64,000 nucleotides of DNA, from positions 1,116,001-1,180,000 of the forward strand of contig NZ_JAUOEM010000001.1 of the NCBI RefSeq assembly GCF_030540875.1, written 5' to 3'. A program made the position numbers and the translations under genes. Within the stretch, counting starts at the first letter, position 1; the number at the start of each line of letters is the position of its first letter. The notes under the pieces are model-generated. The model was not told where the DNA came from. It ran no database searches and saw only the letters and a program-made list of their open reading frames with translations. Source of the stretch: Flavivirga amylovorans. GTDB lineage: Bacteria > Bacteroidota > Bacteroidia > Flavobacteriales > Flavobacteriaceae. This document shows, piece after piece, positions 43,309 to 51,934 of this stretch.

Positions 43309-43480
43309 CCCCGCTGCTCCATAGTATGCGCTACCGCTAGTATTTACTAGTGGCGTACTGAGTAAGTTTTAAGTGTAAGAAGGAAAAAGAGAAAGCTTTT
43401 ACAGAGAAGCAAGAGCTTTTCTAAATCATTTTTTATTGGACGGGACAAGGCTTACCACCACTAGGAAATACTAGCGGGAG
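43309..43480. repeat. MITE-like foldback element, copy B
   Basis: Starts CCCCGCTGCTCCATAGTATG and carries GCTACCGCTAGTATTTACTAGTGGCGTACTGAG, then the same AAGAAGGAAAAAGAGAAAGC...GAGAAGCAAGAGCTTTTC interior as copy A. Its right end (CTTACCACCACTAGGAAATACTAGCGGGAG) is more degenerate, so this copy is partly decayed. Confidence 0.6.
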
Positions 43481-43489
43481 TGTTACCAA

Positions 43490-43575
43490 GAAGTAGTTTT
43501 GGCTCTATTAAAAACGATCTAGATTTATAAGTATTATTGTATGTTAGAGTGTATAAATATATACTCAGGTACGTT
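43490..43575 (+). repeat. Repeated leader, copy 3
   Basis: AGAAGTAGTTTTGGCTCTATTAAAAACGATCTAGATTTATAAGTATTATTGT followed by ATGTTAGAGTGTATAAATAT (the -7 box is changed here, TATGTTAG). It stands before the antitoxin gene, which has its own nearby -7-like box TATATTTG (43617-43624), followed by ATG 43645. Confidence 0.68.
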
Positions 43576-43644
43576 ATACTTCATACGCACTCAGGCGATT
43601 GAATGAAACTCTTTTTGTATATTTGTTTTATTAATTTAAAGATT

Positions 43645-43863
43645 ATGGATATTCAATCAACAAAAATAGAATTAGTAAAGGCTATTTTAGCTATAGACAA
43701 CAATGATTTTATTCAAAAAGTTGCTGAATTCATTAAGAAAGAAAAAGTTGACTTTTGGACAGAATTAAGTGTTTCTGAGCAAAATGAAATCAGAGAAGGA
43801 ATTAATGAACTTGATAAAGGAAAAAGAGTCTCTTATGATTCATTTTTGAAGAAAATTTCTTAA
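43645..43863 (+). CDS. Antitoxin of a ParDE-type pair
   Basis: A 72-residue acidic protein starting MDIQSTKIELVKAILAID; an in-frame ATG at 43603 is less likely because a -7-like TATATTTG box lies between the two. It ends QNEIREGINELDKGKRVSYDSFLKKIS. The stop overlaps the start of the toxin gene by one base (TAATG). Small acidic antitoxins of this kind sit before RelE/ParE-type toxins in many Bacteroidota genomes. Confidence 0.75.
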   Translation: MDIQSTKIELVKAILAIDNNDFIQKVAEFIKKEKVDFWTELSVSEQNEIREGINELDKGKRVSYDSFLKKIS

Positions 43864-44165
43864 TGAAAGTGTTTTTATCAGAACTAACTGAAAACAAACT
43901 TCTAAAATTGTCAGACTATATTTTAGAAAATTGGAATTTAAAAGCACGTGATAAGTTTATTGAAAAACTGACAGAAAAAATCAAACAGATTTCAAAACAA
44001 CCAGAAAGCTGTCCTCAATCTTCTGAATTTAAAGGTCTTTATAAGTGTGTCGTAACAAAGCAAACTACTTTTTATTATCGAATATCAACAGAATTAAACG
44101 AAATTGAAATAATTACAATTTTTGACACAAGACAAAATCCTAATAGGTTGAAAAAAGACATTTAA
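43863..44165 (+). CDS. ParE/RelE-family toxin
   Basis: A 100-residue protein of the RelE/ParE superfamily: VFLSELTENKLLKLSDYILENWNLKARDKFIEKL...FKGLYKCVVTKQTTFYYRISTELNEIEIITIFDTRQNPNRL, including the family ending DTRQNP. The upstream antitoxin overlaps it by one base. Unlike the pair at 389-930, this one is intact. Target (gyrase or mRNA) cannot be read from the sequence. Confidence 0.85.
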   Translation: MKVFLSELTENKLLKLSDYILENWNLKARDKFIEKLTEKIKQISKQPESCPQSSEFKGLYKCVVTKQTTFYYRISTELNEIEIITIFDTRQNPNRLKKDI

Positions 44166-44173
44166 CCTAAAAT

Positions 44174-44362
44174 ATGAGACAAACAGTTCAAAATAAGATT
44201 ACTAACCTTAAAGCTTTAGCTAAAGGTAGTAGTACTAATTCTTCTGCTAAAAGTTCTAATAGAATGGTTAATGATAACTTATCTAAATCTATTCGAACTG
44301 AAAGAGATGCAAAAGTTTTTAGAAAAGAACTTTCTATTGCTTTTAAACTAGCGAAAGAATAA
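44174..44362 (+). CDS. Small hypothetical protein after the ParDE-type pair
   Basis: A 62-residue basic protein (MRQTVQNKITNLKALAKGSSTNSSAK...TERDAKVFRKELSIAFKLAKE). It starts 8 bases after the toxin and ends before a terminator at 44391, so it is probably part of the same transcript. A Ser-rich middle and a helical end are visible; no family recognised. Confidence 0.45.
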   Translation: MRQTVQNKITNLKALAKGSSTNSSAKSSNRMVNDNLSKSIRTERDAKVFRKELSIAFKLAKE

Positions 44363-44390
44363 ATATTAAATATATCTTTATAATATATGT

Positions 44391-44418
44391 AGCTCACTTT
44401 TTTAAGTGGGCTTTTTTT
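44391..44418 (+). terminator. Rho-independent terminator
   Basis: AGCTCACTT (44391-44399) pairs with AAGTGGGCT (44404-44412), one G-T pair, followed by a run of seven T. It ends the toxin-antitoxin transcript. Confidence 0.8.
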
Positions 44419-44500
44419 ATAAATAATTACTGCCAATAAAGGGACTAAGATTAATCAAGGACTATAATATACTTATAAGCTTCTTTCGAAAGACCGTTCT

Positions 44501-44640
44501 ATTAAAACAACTAAAATTACAAACCTTTGTTATCAAAAGTAGTTTTGGGGCTATTAAAAAGTAAGTATTATTGTATATTTGGGGTATATATAATATGGAT
44601 ATATTCATTAGTGTGTGTCCGTACGTTGACTACAACTATA
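44501..44640 (+). repeat. Repeated leader, copy 4
   Basis: TTAAAACAACTAAAATTACAAACC...TTGTTATCAAAAGTAGTTTTGG, then GGCTATTAAAAAGTAAGTATTATTG, a -7 box TATATTTG and a TATATAATATGGATAT run. It matches the leader before AbiH over most of its length and precedes the lipoprotein gene. Confidence 0.73.
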
Positions 44641-44665
44641 AATTATAGAAACTCAAATAAATGCT

Positions 44666-45667
44666 ATGAAACAAACAGGGTTAAAAAGATTAAAATCCCA
44701 TTTTAAAATTGTAATCTTAATGACATTAACTCTATTACAATTTAGTTGTAGCGATAATGATGGAAATGAAAACACTCCAAGTCGGGCAACAACAAAGTTA
44801 TTTGCGATTGCTGGAGTAGGTAGTAATTTAAAAATTGTTGAAGTAGACCCTACAAGCGGGCTTTCAATTTCTACATTTTTAGACTTTGAACCAATGCAGG
44901 CTAGTGTAAATTTTGATTTCACGTATTTTAATAGTGCCAATCAATTATTGATTAGAAGAAATGTTTATGAAAACGGAATAGGGCCTCAAATAATAAAAGT
45001 TAATATTGATACCAAAGAAGAAAATATCATTAGTTCTGAAGACTTTAGTACAATAATTGCCGGAAATGGAAAATTATTTGGTTTCAAACGAATAGTTGTC
45101 AATACTTCACTTCAATCAATTGATCTCGTTGAGATTAACCCAGAAAATGCTTCAACAATTTCCACAATAGAAATATTTGAAGCTATAGAGGATGCTCCAA
45201 GTAATGACAAAACGGGTGTATCAAGTGTTTTTTATTCTTATGATACAAATGAATTATTAATTCCGAGAAGGACTTCGTTTTTATCAAATGCAATTGACAA
45301 ATTAATAAAAATTGATGCTAATTCAGGTGCAAAAGCTATTGTTAATATAAGTCATTACGAATCTATTGCAGTTGGGAGAAATGGACGTTTATTTGCTGTT
45401 AAGAGGATTTATGACTCTAATTTAGGAGAAATTACTTTTTATGGAGTTGTTGAAGTCGATATCAATAATGGAGAAGAAATAGGGATCTTAAAAGCGTTTG
45501 ATAATCCGAATTCATTTTCTGATTCAGAAATTATTTTTTTAAGTGAAACCAACGAAATATTAGTAGATACAGGAACTATATATAAAATAAATGTTGATAC
45601 TAAAAGTGAATCTATCTTGAGCAATACTAGTGGGTTTTATAGTTATAGAAGTGTAAATATTTACTAA
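44666..45667 (+). CDS. Beta-propeller-like lipoprotein
   Basis: A 333-residue lipoprotein: the lipobox LLQFSC puts Cys at about residue 28, then an Asp-rich linker (SDNDGNEN). The mature part holds repeated propeller-blade patterns (IVEVDPTSGLSISTFLD, IIKVNIDTKEENIIS, LVEINPENASTISTIE, LIKIDANSGAKAI, VVEVDINNGEEIG, IYKINVDTKSESIL), six blades in all. It is probably anchored in the outer membrane and may bind a partner or substrate. It is the last unit of the accessory island; function unknown. Confidence 0.72.
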   Translation: MKQTGLKRLKSHFKIVILMTLTLLQFSCSDNDGNENTPSRATTKLFAIAGVGSNLKIVEVDPTSGLSISTFLDFEPMQASVNFDFTYFNSANQLLIRRNVYENGIGPQIIKVNIDTKEENIISSEDFSTIIAGNGKLFGFKRIVVNTSLQSIDLVEINPENASTISTIEIFEAIEDAPSNDKTGVSSVFYSYDTNELLIPRRTSFLSNAIDKLIKIDANSGAKAIVNISHYESIAVGRNGRLFAVKRIYDSNLGEITFYGVVEVDINNGEEIGILKAFDNPNSFSDSEIIFLSETNEILVDTGTIYKINVDTKSESILSNTSGFYSYRSVNIY

Positions 45668-45844
45668 AAATAACAAACAATATTAGTAAATATCTATGTT
45701 ATTAATTCTAAAATTAAATTTGACTTGTAATGTTAAATATTAACCAAAATGATAACATTTGGTATTATTATTGTAAATTTATTCTCTGAAAGTGCCCGTC
45801 TATACACTCCGCTATATGTGAGCACTATAAAATAAGAAAAATCG

Positions 45845-45876
45845 ACCTAGACGTTTTTACGCTCTAGGTTTTTTTT
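45845..45876 (+). terminator. Rho-independent terminator
   Basis: ACCTAGA (45845-45851) pairs with TCTAGGT (45863-45869), followed by eight T. It lies between the lipoprotein gene and the convergent glycoside hydrolase gene and may serve both directions weakly. Confidence 0.7.
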
Positions 45877-45920
45877 GCTTCCGACTGTCAGCAATTTGCC
45901 TTCCTTAGAGAAATAAAGTT

Positions 45921-47435
45921 TCAAGGATGGTTAATATACTCATAAGCCTCTTTTTCAACCCCATGTTCATCTATAAAACCAAAACGCTTTTGAGCATTTT
46001 TACGCCAAGGCAGTCTACCAACAACTTCTTTTGGTATCTCTGTAAAGTCGTATAAAGTCCAGGACATAAAAGGGATGTTATTTTCAGAGAAGATGGTTTG
46101 GGCGTCTTTATGATAGTCGGCTTGGTCTGTTTCCGAGTTTCCAAACGGATTCCATAAACCACTGTAGGATGACATACCAAATTCGGTAATAGCAATGGGT
46201 TTGTCTGGTATGTCCGTTTTTAAGGTCTTGTATGTCACTTCTAAATCGTCCAACGCTTCATAATAGTGAAAAGATACAACATCAACCTTGTCTTTTAAAA
46301 GTGTTGCACTTTCTGCATTAGACCAACCAATGGTTACAGGGTGTTCCGAATCTAAGGACTTTACCAAGTTAATCATATGGTCCAACCACGCCATCACATT
46401 GACCTGGTTACGCGATTCAAAATCTAAATTGGGCTCATTTTTAATATCCCAGGCAAACAAGGCGTTATGGTTTTTTAATGCCGAAACGATGGTTTCTGCG
46501 TGACGCTGGTTTAAAGTCCAGTCTAAAACTGCATAATCGCCATAAAAATCAAAAAGTGTGACCATGACTTTTATGTGCTCCGCTTCAGCGACATCCATAA
46601 CCTGTACTAACTTTTTAAGTTTTTCAGAATCGACATTCGCTTTACCAAACGCTTCATAAGGCACAAAAATACGAATGCTATTTAGGCCTGCGTCTTTAAT
46701 GCGTTTAAAGTCTTTAGAAATGATGTCCGCATCAAACTGCTCACCAAACATATCCCAGGGCGAGGCTTGGGGATAATAATTAATACCTTTAATATCTAAG
46801 TTTTCATTTGAAACCGTCTTATTATCAGGTTTAAAATCTGCACTTGATTCTTTTACCATATGCCGAATGCGCCAAAAACCATCTTCTAAGAGCAAAATAA
46901 CCTTATAGGTGGATACATCGGTGGTTTCTAAAATCAAGGTCTCATTTTTGTAAATACGTTTGTATTCAACCACATTTTTATCAGTAAGAACCACTAATTG
47001 ACCATCCTCACTAAAAAACTCTAAATTAAGATCGTGTTGCAATGTGGTACTTTCAATCGTGATACCAGCATCAAGGTTTTCATCAATAATAGCATAGATG
47101 TTTTTACGTGCATTTTCTGTGTAATAATCATCAATGCCTTTTTTAGTATTAGTTTGATACCCTAAATGTTTTACATACCAGGCATCTAAATAATTAGTTT
47201 CAATACACCCTAAAGTTTGTTCGTCCATGGGCCTGCCTTCATTTTTAAGGGTTTCCCAAGTGATTTTTGGTAGGTATTGATCGATTTTTTTCACATCGGT
47301 ATGTAGCATGCTACTTCTATCTGCACCAGTATTCAGATAGCTATATAAGGCACTAAAACCATAGATAATAAAGCCAATAACGAGTACATAAGAAAGTACT
47401 AGAATACTACGCAATATGTTTCTGTTAATGTTCAT
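45921..47435 (-). CDS. Membrane-anchored clan-A glycoside hydrolase (GH5-like)
   Basis: A 504-residue protein. Residues about 9-30 are an uncleaved membrane anchor. The segment about 100-205 resembles an NTF2/SnoaL-type domain. A (beta/alpha)8 domain follows (from NLDIKGINYYPQASPWDM). The catalytic acid/base is Glu334 in WDIKNEPNL and the nucleophile is Glu418 in AITEFGMSS, 84 residues apart, as in GH5-type enzymes. Other clan-A marks are SIRIFVPYE and VVSFHYYEAL. It is the last gene of a three-gene operon with an overlapping junction (TAATG). A role in trimming or releasing the polysaccharide at the membrane is inferred. Confidence 0.85.
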   Translation of the reverse strand: MNINRNILRSILVLSYVLVIGFIIYGFSALYSYLNTGADRSSMLHTDVKKIDQYLPKITWETLKNEGRPMDEQTLGCIETNYLDAWYVKHLGYQTNTKKGIDDYYTENARKNIYAIIDENLDAGITIESTTLQHDLNLEFFSEDGQLVVLTDKNVVEYKRIYKNETLILETTDVSTYKVILLLEDGFWRIRHMVKESSADFKPDNKTVSNENLDIKGINYYPQASPWDMFGEQFDADIISKDFKRIKDAGLNSIRIFVPYEAFGKANVDSEKLKKLVQVMDVAEAEHIKVMVTLFDFYGDYAVLDWTLNQRHAETIVSALKNHNALFAWDIKNEPNLDFESRNQVNVMAWLDHMINLVKSLDSEHPVTIGWSNAESATLLKDKVDVVSFHYYEALDDLEVTYKTLKTDIPDKPIAITEFGMSSYSGLWNPFGNSETDQADYHKDAQTIFSENNIPFMSWTLYDFTEIPKEVVGRLPWRKNAQKRFGFIDEHGVEKEAYEYINHP

Positions 47436-48664
47436 TATAGCTTTATGTTTTCAAATGATTTTTCAATACGGGCGGTCTCTATGATGATTTTAAAGGTGTC
47501 ATTTATAGCGTTTGGTACAGGGATAATAGCTTCGTTTAATTTGAAGGTTACATACCCTTCAAAAGAACTTTTAGAAAGGGTTTTAATTTTTGTGTCGTTT
47601 TGGTAAAAATGCAGTTTTACTTGTAAGCCATCTGGTATCATTTGTTTCATAAAACTTTGCAAAGGGCCAACAGTGATGGTTCTGGAATTATCTGAGAAAA
47701 CCACCTCAAAATCGGTAATCACTTGTTTAAAATTAAGAGCTAGGGGAGCGCTTTCTGCCATACCTTCAATAAATGCTTTCACAGTCCATGCGTCTTCATG
47801 GTCTGGGTGAATCATTTTAGCGGTTGCAATACCATTAATGGTTGTACCAGATGTTTTAAGAATGTTGTTGTCTTTGTTTGTAATAAAGACATCGACATAG
47901 GTACCATCGCTAACGATGTTATCATATTTATCCCGAATTACGGAGGTTGTAAATGTTGTAATTTGATTGCCGTCAGCATAATTATGATGTTGTTGATACG
48001 AGATCTCAAAATTAGTAGGGATAGCAGGCAATACATTAAGAGTATACTCTTTAGAATGGGTGCCTAAAGCTTCCGAACTAATAAGCATGCGACCAGATTT
48101 AGTCTCAGAATACAGGTTTTTATAAGCTATTAAATAATTAGTATACAAAACGTTATTGTATTCTGAAGTCAAAAACTGATGTTTTATGTTAACCTGTGTG
48201 CTGTCTTGTAATGGATTATCGAGGGGGTCTGTTGGAATCACGACCAGCATCGCATAATCGGTTCCTCCAGCTTCAATACTTGGTGGTCCCAGATAGGTTT
48301 CCATGGTAATGACCTCTTGTTTAGGAGTGATATAAAATTTACCAGATAGGTTAGTACCCTTAGTCAATAGTTTCCAATTGACGAATCCCGTTTTGTTTGC
48401 TATACTTTTAGGCATTTCAAACGTTAAGATGGTGTTCTTATTCGTGCCCTGAATGACAACAGAACCATAACTATTGGAACAATATAATAAAGGGTTCGTT
48501 TCGCTGTACCCAGAAAATTTTAATAGGATGTTTTGACCAGCTTCAAATTCAGTTTCATGGGTTAAAAGCTTGAAAGGATCCTTTATTTCAGATTGCGCTA
48601 TAAGTAAAAAAGACGCTATAAACATCAAAACAGAGACTAGTATGTATGTGTGTTTATGCATCAT
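47435..48664 (-). CDS. Secreted Ig-like-domain protein of the polysaccharide operon
   Basis: A 409-residue protein with a signal peptide (MMHKHTYILVSVLMFIASFLLIAQ). The rest is beta-rich and resembles tandem Ig-like/invasin-type domains: EFEAGQNILLKFSGYSETNPLL, TYLGPPSIEAGGTDYAMLVVIPTDPLDNPLQDSTQVNIKHQF, YADGNQITTFTTSVIRDKYDNIVSDGTYVDVFITNKD. It has no T9SS sorting domain and no lipobox, so it may stay in the periplasm. It shares overlapping ends with both neighbours (TAATG), so all three genes are one translational unit. I do not recognise a specific family; it probably assists the membrane protein or the hydrolase. Confidence 0.7.
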   Translation of the reverse strand: MMHKHTYILVSVLMFIASFLLIAQSEIKDPFKLLTHETEFEAGQNILLKFSGYSETNPLLYCSNSYGSVVIQGTNKNTILTFEMPKSIANKTGFVNWKLLTKGTNLSGKFYITPKQEVITMETYLGPPSIEAGGTDYAMLVVIPTDPLDNPLQDSTQVNIKHQFLTSEYNNVLYTNYLIAYKNLYSETKSGRMLISSEALGTHSKEYTLNVLPAIPTNFEISYQQHHNYADGNQITTFTTSVIRDKYDNIVSDGTYVDVFITNKDNNILKTSGTTINGIATAKMIHPDHEDAWTVKAFIEGMAESAPLALNFKQVITDFEVVFSDNSRTITVGPLQSFMKQMIPDGLQVKLHFYQNDTKIKTLSKSSFEGYVTFKLNEAIIPVPNAINDTFKIIIETARIEKSFENIKL

Positions 48665-51600
48665 TAATTCGGATTTCCTATATATGTGTTAACTTCAATT
48701 TTCACATAACTATAATCAGGGTGCGATATGGGTTGTAAAACAGATTGTGTCTGATTTTCAATCCTATTAGGTACCACTTTATTTGAAATAGCTTCATTTG
48801 GTAAGCCGTTTACAAAACAGTTTTTCATATCGCTATTAATGAGTTTTATGGTATTATTTTGAAGTAATTTGTATTCAAAAGGTTGCTGTCTTTGTTGTCT
48901 GATGCCTTCTTTAAGAAATAAATGGTCTACCCAAATCATGGTTTTATCAGCATCGTAAAACGAAATAATCAACTGTGGAATGGTGACTTCTTCTAATCCT
49001 GAATTAAACAGACTTCCACTGATAGCTTCTGAAGTGATGTTTAATGCACTTAGTGTCGTTGCCTTATATAAATCGGATCCTGAGACATTACCAGCAACTT
49101 GCAAATTGAATTTTGTGGGTTGTTCTTCAAACGCTACTGGTGTAAATTCATCTGGATTAAAAGTTTTTGGAATAGAATCTTGTGTTTTAGACCATGCGAT
49201 GCCTTCAAAATTAATTCTAAACGAACTCACTTCTTTAGGCATTAATTTATGTTTTACCTGATGTTTGGCGTTATAGGTCGCTAATTCTTTATTAGCATCA
49301 TTATAAAGCGTTCCTTTAAGGACCACATCTGCAGGAACATTATCTACATTCTGTACCTCTCCAATAATAGTATAGTGATTGTTCTGTTTTACTAATTTAG
49401 CCGAAAGGATTTCTAAAACAGGCTGTTTTAAAACATCCTCGTGGTGAGTTTGCTCGGTGGTGACGCGTCGTCTGCCTTGGTTGAAATAACGTGTCGAATT
49501 ATCTGAATATAACTGATCTGGAGGCAAGTCCAGATTAATGTCTTCGGGTTGAATAAACCATTTGCCATTCCTTTTTACAAGCGATTTATAATCCACTTTA
49601 TTAATTCTCTCTAAAGGAGTAATCCAATCAGTGATCACTTTGACACTAGCCAAACTATCCGTTTTACTGGTTACAATCGTTTTAAGCGCATCTAATTTTG
49701 CATAGGAACTTAATACACCGTCTGTGACCGATATTTCAAGCATGTATTGCGCTATGGGTAAATTGCTTTCGGGATTGATCAGACTATGTGCTTTTTCAAA
49801 TGCTTTAAAATCTAAGGCATCGTAATAGGCCATGATCACATTTTCGGGAGACCGATGTGAATCATTCTTGATGTAGAACAGATAAATACCATAACTAACG
49901 CATATGGCAAGAATAACAGACCAAATATGAGTGATTTTTAAAACGCCTTTAGAAAAGCCTGTGTAATTGTTTTTAAAATTTAAATATGCTGGAATTAGCT
50001 TTTCTTTGGTTTTTAAAGCACGGAGCCATAACATTTGAATGTTCAGCATAAAAGCAATAAGTACCGTTAAAAAATGCATAATACCCCAAAGAATTTTTAG
50101 CCATAGTGCAACATCGTCTTTTGGTAATATGGAAGGCATGGGAGGAACATTCAATTTTTCCCAAACCATAATACCATTTTCTAATTGCCGTAAGCGCTGC
50201 CAGCCACAGAAATATAAAATAGGATCGTAAAATTTATCATTAGAGAAAATATATTTTAAATGATATTTTTCGGGTGTCGTTAAAAACTGCTGCAAAGAAC
50301 CAATACCTTCAACCCCTTTAAATTTTGAGTTTTCTAAGCGTTCAATAGGGCGTGTAGTAAGTTCGGGCAATCGTCTTGCAGAATGATAATTACCATCCAC
50401 AGACTTGGCCTTAGTTTGTGCCGATAGCCATGCCATCTGGTCTCCAAAACCTAAAGTCATATACCGCCAAAGGTCATGCTGATCCTGATTAAGGAAATTA
50501 ACAATAGGAAGCATCTTTATTTTCTGCGGTTGCGATGGTCTAAAATAGCCCAGACTCATTGTGAAGATGGTCATAAATAAAAATAGACTAGCAAGAATAC
50601 CCCCTATAATTCTATGATATATAGCCCCAAATGTATCTTGAATAAGCGTTTTTAGATCCCCTTCAATAAAACGATAGGCAAATTCACCAAAAAGGGGCAA
50701 AGACATAATAGAGGCCCATAGTGTGAACCGATCTAATGTCAATATATTAAAAGCAGTATCTCCCAATGCCATTTTAGGAATAGGAGTTGTACCTCCTGTA
50801 CCTAAAATAGTTAAAAGCGTTATGGACAGTCCGAAAAATAGATAACGTTTGCTATAATATCTATAAAATATATAGGGTAATAGAATGAGTAAAATGCCCC
50901 AAGGGATTAAAAAGAAGACCAATCCGGACGAGGTGACCTCAAGGAAGTTATCTCTGGAACCATGAGGAATTGGAACTTGTGTAATCGGGTTATTCTTGGA
51001 ATTAATCCAGTAGGGAAGGATGCACCCCACAATAATAACGAGTGAAAGGAATCCAAAATTAACAATGCGTTTAAAAAGTTTAAAGAAGCTTCTTAGGAAC
51101 ACCTTAAATGTGACGTCTTTCATGGTATTTACCTGCTCTCTTGACGCATCCATAATTACCATACCTATTAATGGGAATATAAAAAAGATCATTCCGAAAA
51201 TAGGAGTGACATGATGCGAGGTGACTGTTACAGCTATTAGAGACAAACTTGTAAGCAAGTAGCGGTATTTACCAGTCTTTAACCATAAGTAAATTTCTGG
51301 TAAAGCATGCATTAATATGGAGATTCCTATAATACTGGGTAATTGACCAAACACATGCAGCGTTTCTACAAAAGACGATGATAATACGGCTAAAATTGCA
51401 GCATAACCCGCTGCGGTTCTATTCGAAGTAATTAATAGTGAGAACCTATAGACGCCCGTTATAAATAATACAATGCTGATAAGCGCAACGGTGAATAATC
51501 CAAACTTTAAACCTCCTATAAATGATAAAGCTGCGATGGCTTGATGCACTAGCGGCGGATAACTCATAACCGTAAAGCCAGTATACCATTTATAGTTCCA

Positions 51601-51771
51601 GGGTTCAAACCAACTAGTAGAATAATGCTCTGCAAAAAACAAATGAATTAATGCGTCATAGGTACTCTCTAAAGTAAAAAAGATGGCTGTACCATGAAAT
51701 GCTATACCTATAAGTAAAGCCGCAATTAAGTATTTATTAGACGTTTCTTTCATTAATTTTTGTAGTAACAA
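48664..51771 (-). CDS. Large polytopic membrane protein, PTPS-related/GT-C-like
   Basis: A 1035-residue protein. The first 585 residues have about 12 membrane helices and an early loop TYDALIHLFFAEHYSTSWFEPWNYKWYTGFTVMSYPPLVH with the Asp, paired His and P-P pattern of the 6-pyruvoyl-tetrahydropterin-synthase-related (GT-C-like) membrane family. After a last helix (about 620-640) come an NTF2-like region (SPENVIMAYYDALDFKAFEKAHSLI..., about 655-760) and an FxLYD-type sandwich (HYTIIGEVQNVDNVPADVVLKGTLYND..., about 800-900). ATG 51753 is an alternative start. It leads the operon with the Ig-like protein and the hydrolase. Transfer or polymerisation of sugars at the outer face of the membrane is a reasonable guess. 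Confidence 0.75.
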   Translation of the reverse strand: MLLQKLMKETSNKYLIAALLIGIAFHGTAIFFTLESTYDALIHLFFAEHYSTSWFEPWNYKWYTGFTVMSYPPLVHQAIAALSFIGGLKFGLFTVALISIVLFITGVYRFSLLITSNRTAAGYAAILAVLSSSFVETLHVFGQLPSIIGISILMHALPEIYLWLKTGKYRYLLTSLSLIAVTVTSHHVTPIFGMIFFIFPLIGMVIMDASREQVNTMKDVTFKVFLRSFFKLFKRIVNFGFLSLVIIVGCILPYWINSKNNPITQVPIPHGSRDNFLEVTSSGLVFFLIPWGILLILLPYIFYRYYSKRYLFFGLSITLLTILGTGGTTPIPKMALGDTAFNILTLDRFTLWASIMSLPLFGEFAYRFIEGDLKTLIQDTFGAIYHRIIGGILASLFLFMTIFTMSLGYFRPSQPQKIKMLPIVNFLNQDQHDLWRYMTLGFGDQMAWLSAQTKAKSVDGNYHSARRLPELTTRPIERLENSKFKGVEGIGSLQQFLTTPEKYHLKYIFSNDKFYDPILYFCGWQRLRQLENGIMVWEKLNVPPMPSILPKDDVALWLKILWGIMHFLTVLIAFMLNIQMLWLRALKTKEKLIPAYLNFKNNYTGFSKGVLKITHIWSVILAICVSYGIYLFYIKNDSHRSPENVIMAYYDALDFKAFEKAHSLINPESNLPIAQYMLEISVTDGVLSSYAKLDALKTIVTSKTDSLASVKVITDWITPLERINKVDYKSLVKRNGKWFIQPEDINLDLPPDQLYSDNSTRYFNQGRRRVTTEQTHHEDVLKQPVLEILSAKLVKQNNHYTIIGEVQNVDNVPADVVLKGTLYNDANKELATYNAKHQVKHKLMPKEVSSFRINFEGIAWSKTQDSIPKTFNPDEFTPVAFEEQPTKFNLQVAGNVSGSDLYKATTLSALNITSEAISGSLFNSGLEEVTIPQLIISFYDADKTMIWVDHLFLKEGIRQQRQQPFEYKLLQNNTIKLINSDMKNCFVNGLPNEAISNKVVPNRIENQTQSVLQPISHPDYSYVKIEVNTYIGNPN

Positions 51772-51814
51772 TCTTATAATGTAAATATATATAATTAAAG
51801 TAAAGGTTCCATTT

Positions 51815-51881
51815 TTAATTATCTACAGAAAATGACCATTCGTCTAAACAACTCTTGTGGTTTATCTAAATATCAATTTTA
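51815..51881 (+). promoter_or_regulatory. LytTR-type operator in the divergent region before receiver-GT2 2
   Basis: TTAATTATCTA (51815-51825) and CCATTCGTCTA (51836-51846) are 21 bp apart; the second equals the repeat at 26350. A weak -7-like box, CAATTTTA (51874-51881), begins 28 bases later. The rightward gene starts at 51935, and the large leftward operon starts at 51771, 44 bases from the first repeat, so both could respond. Confidence 0.6.
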
Positions 51882-51934
51882 ACAAGCGTTAGCTACATAC
51901 ATTTGTTATATAAATAATCACAAAATATTTAGTT

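Noticed and set aside
42396-43480. CRISPR array suspected from repeated blocks
   Set aside because: Only two long copies about 0.9 kb apart with a gene between them; no short regular repeats and no cas genes.
48980-49261. 93-codon plus-strand frame opposite the large membrane protein
   Set aside because: Antisense to a confident gene and with no recognisable domain.
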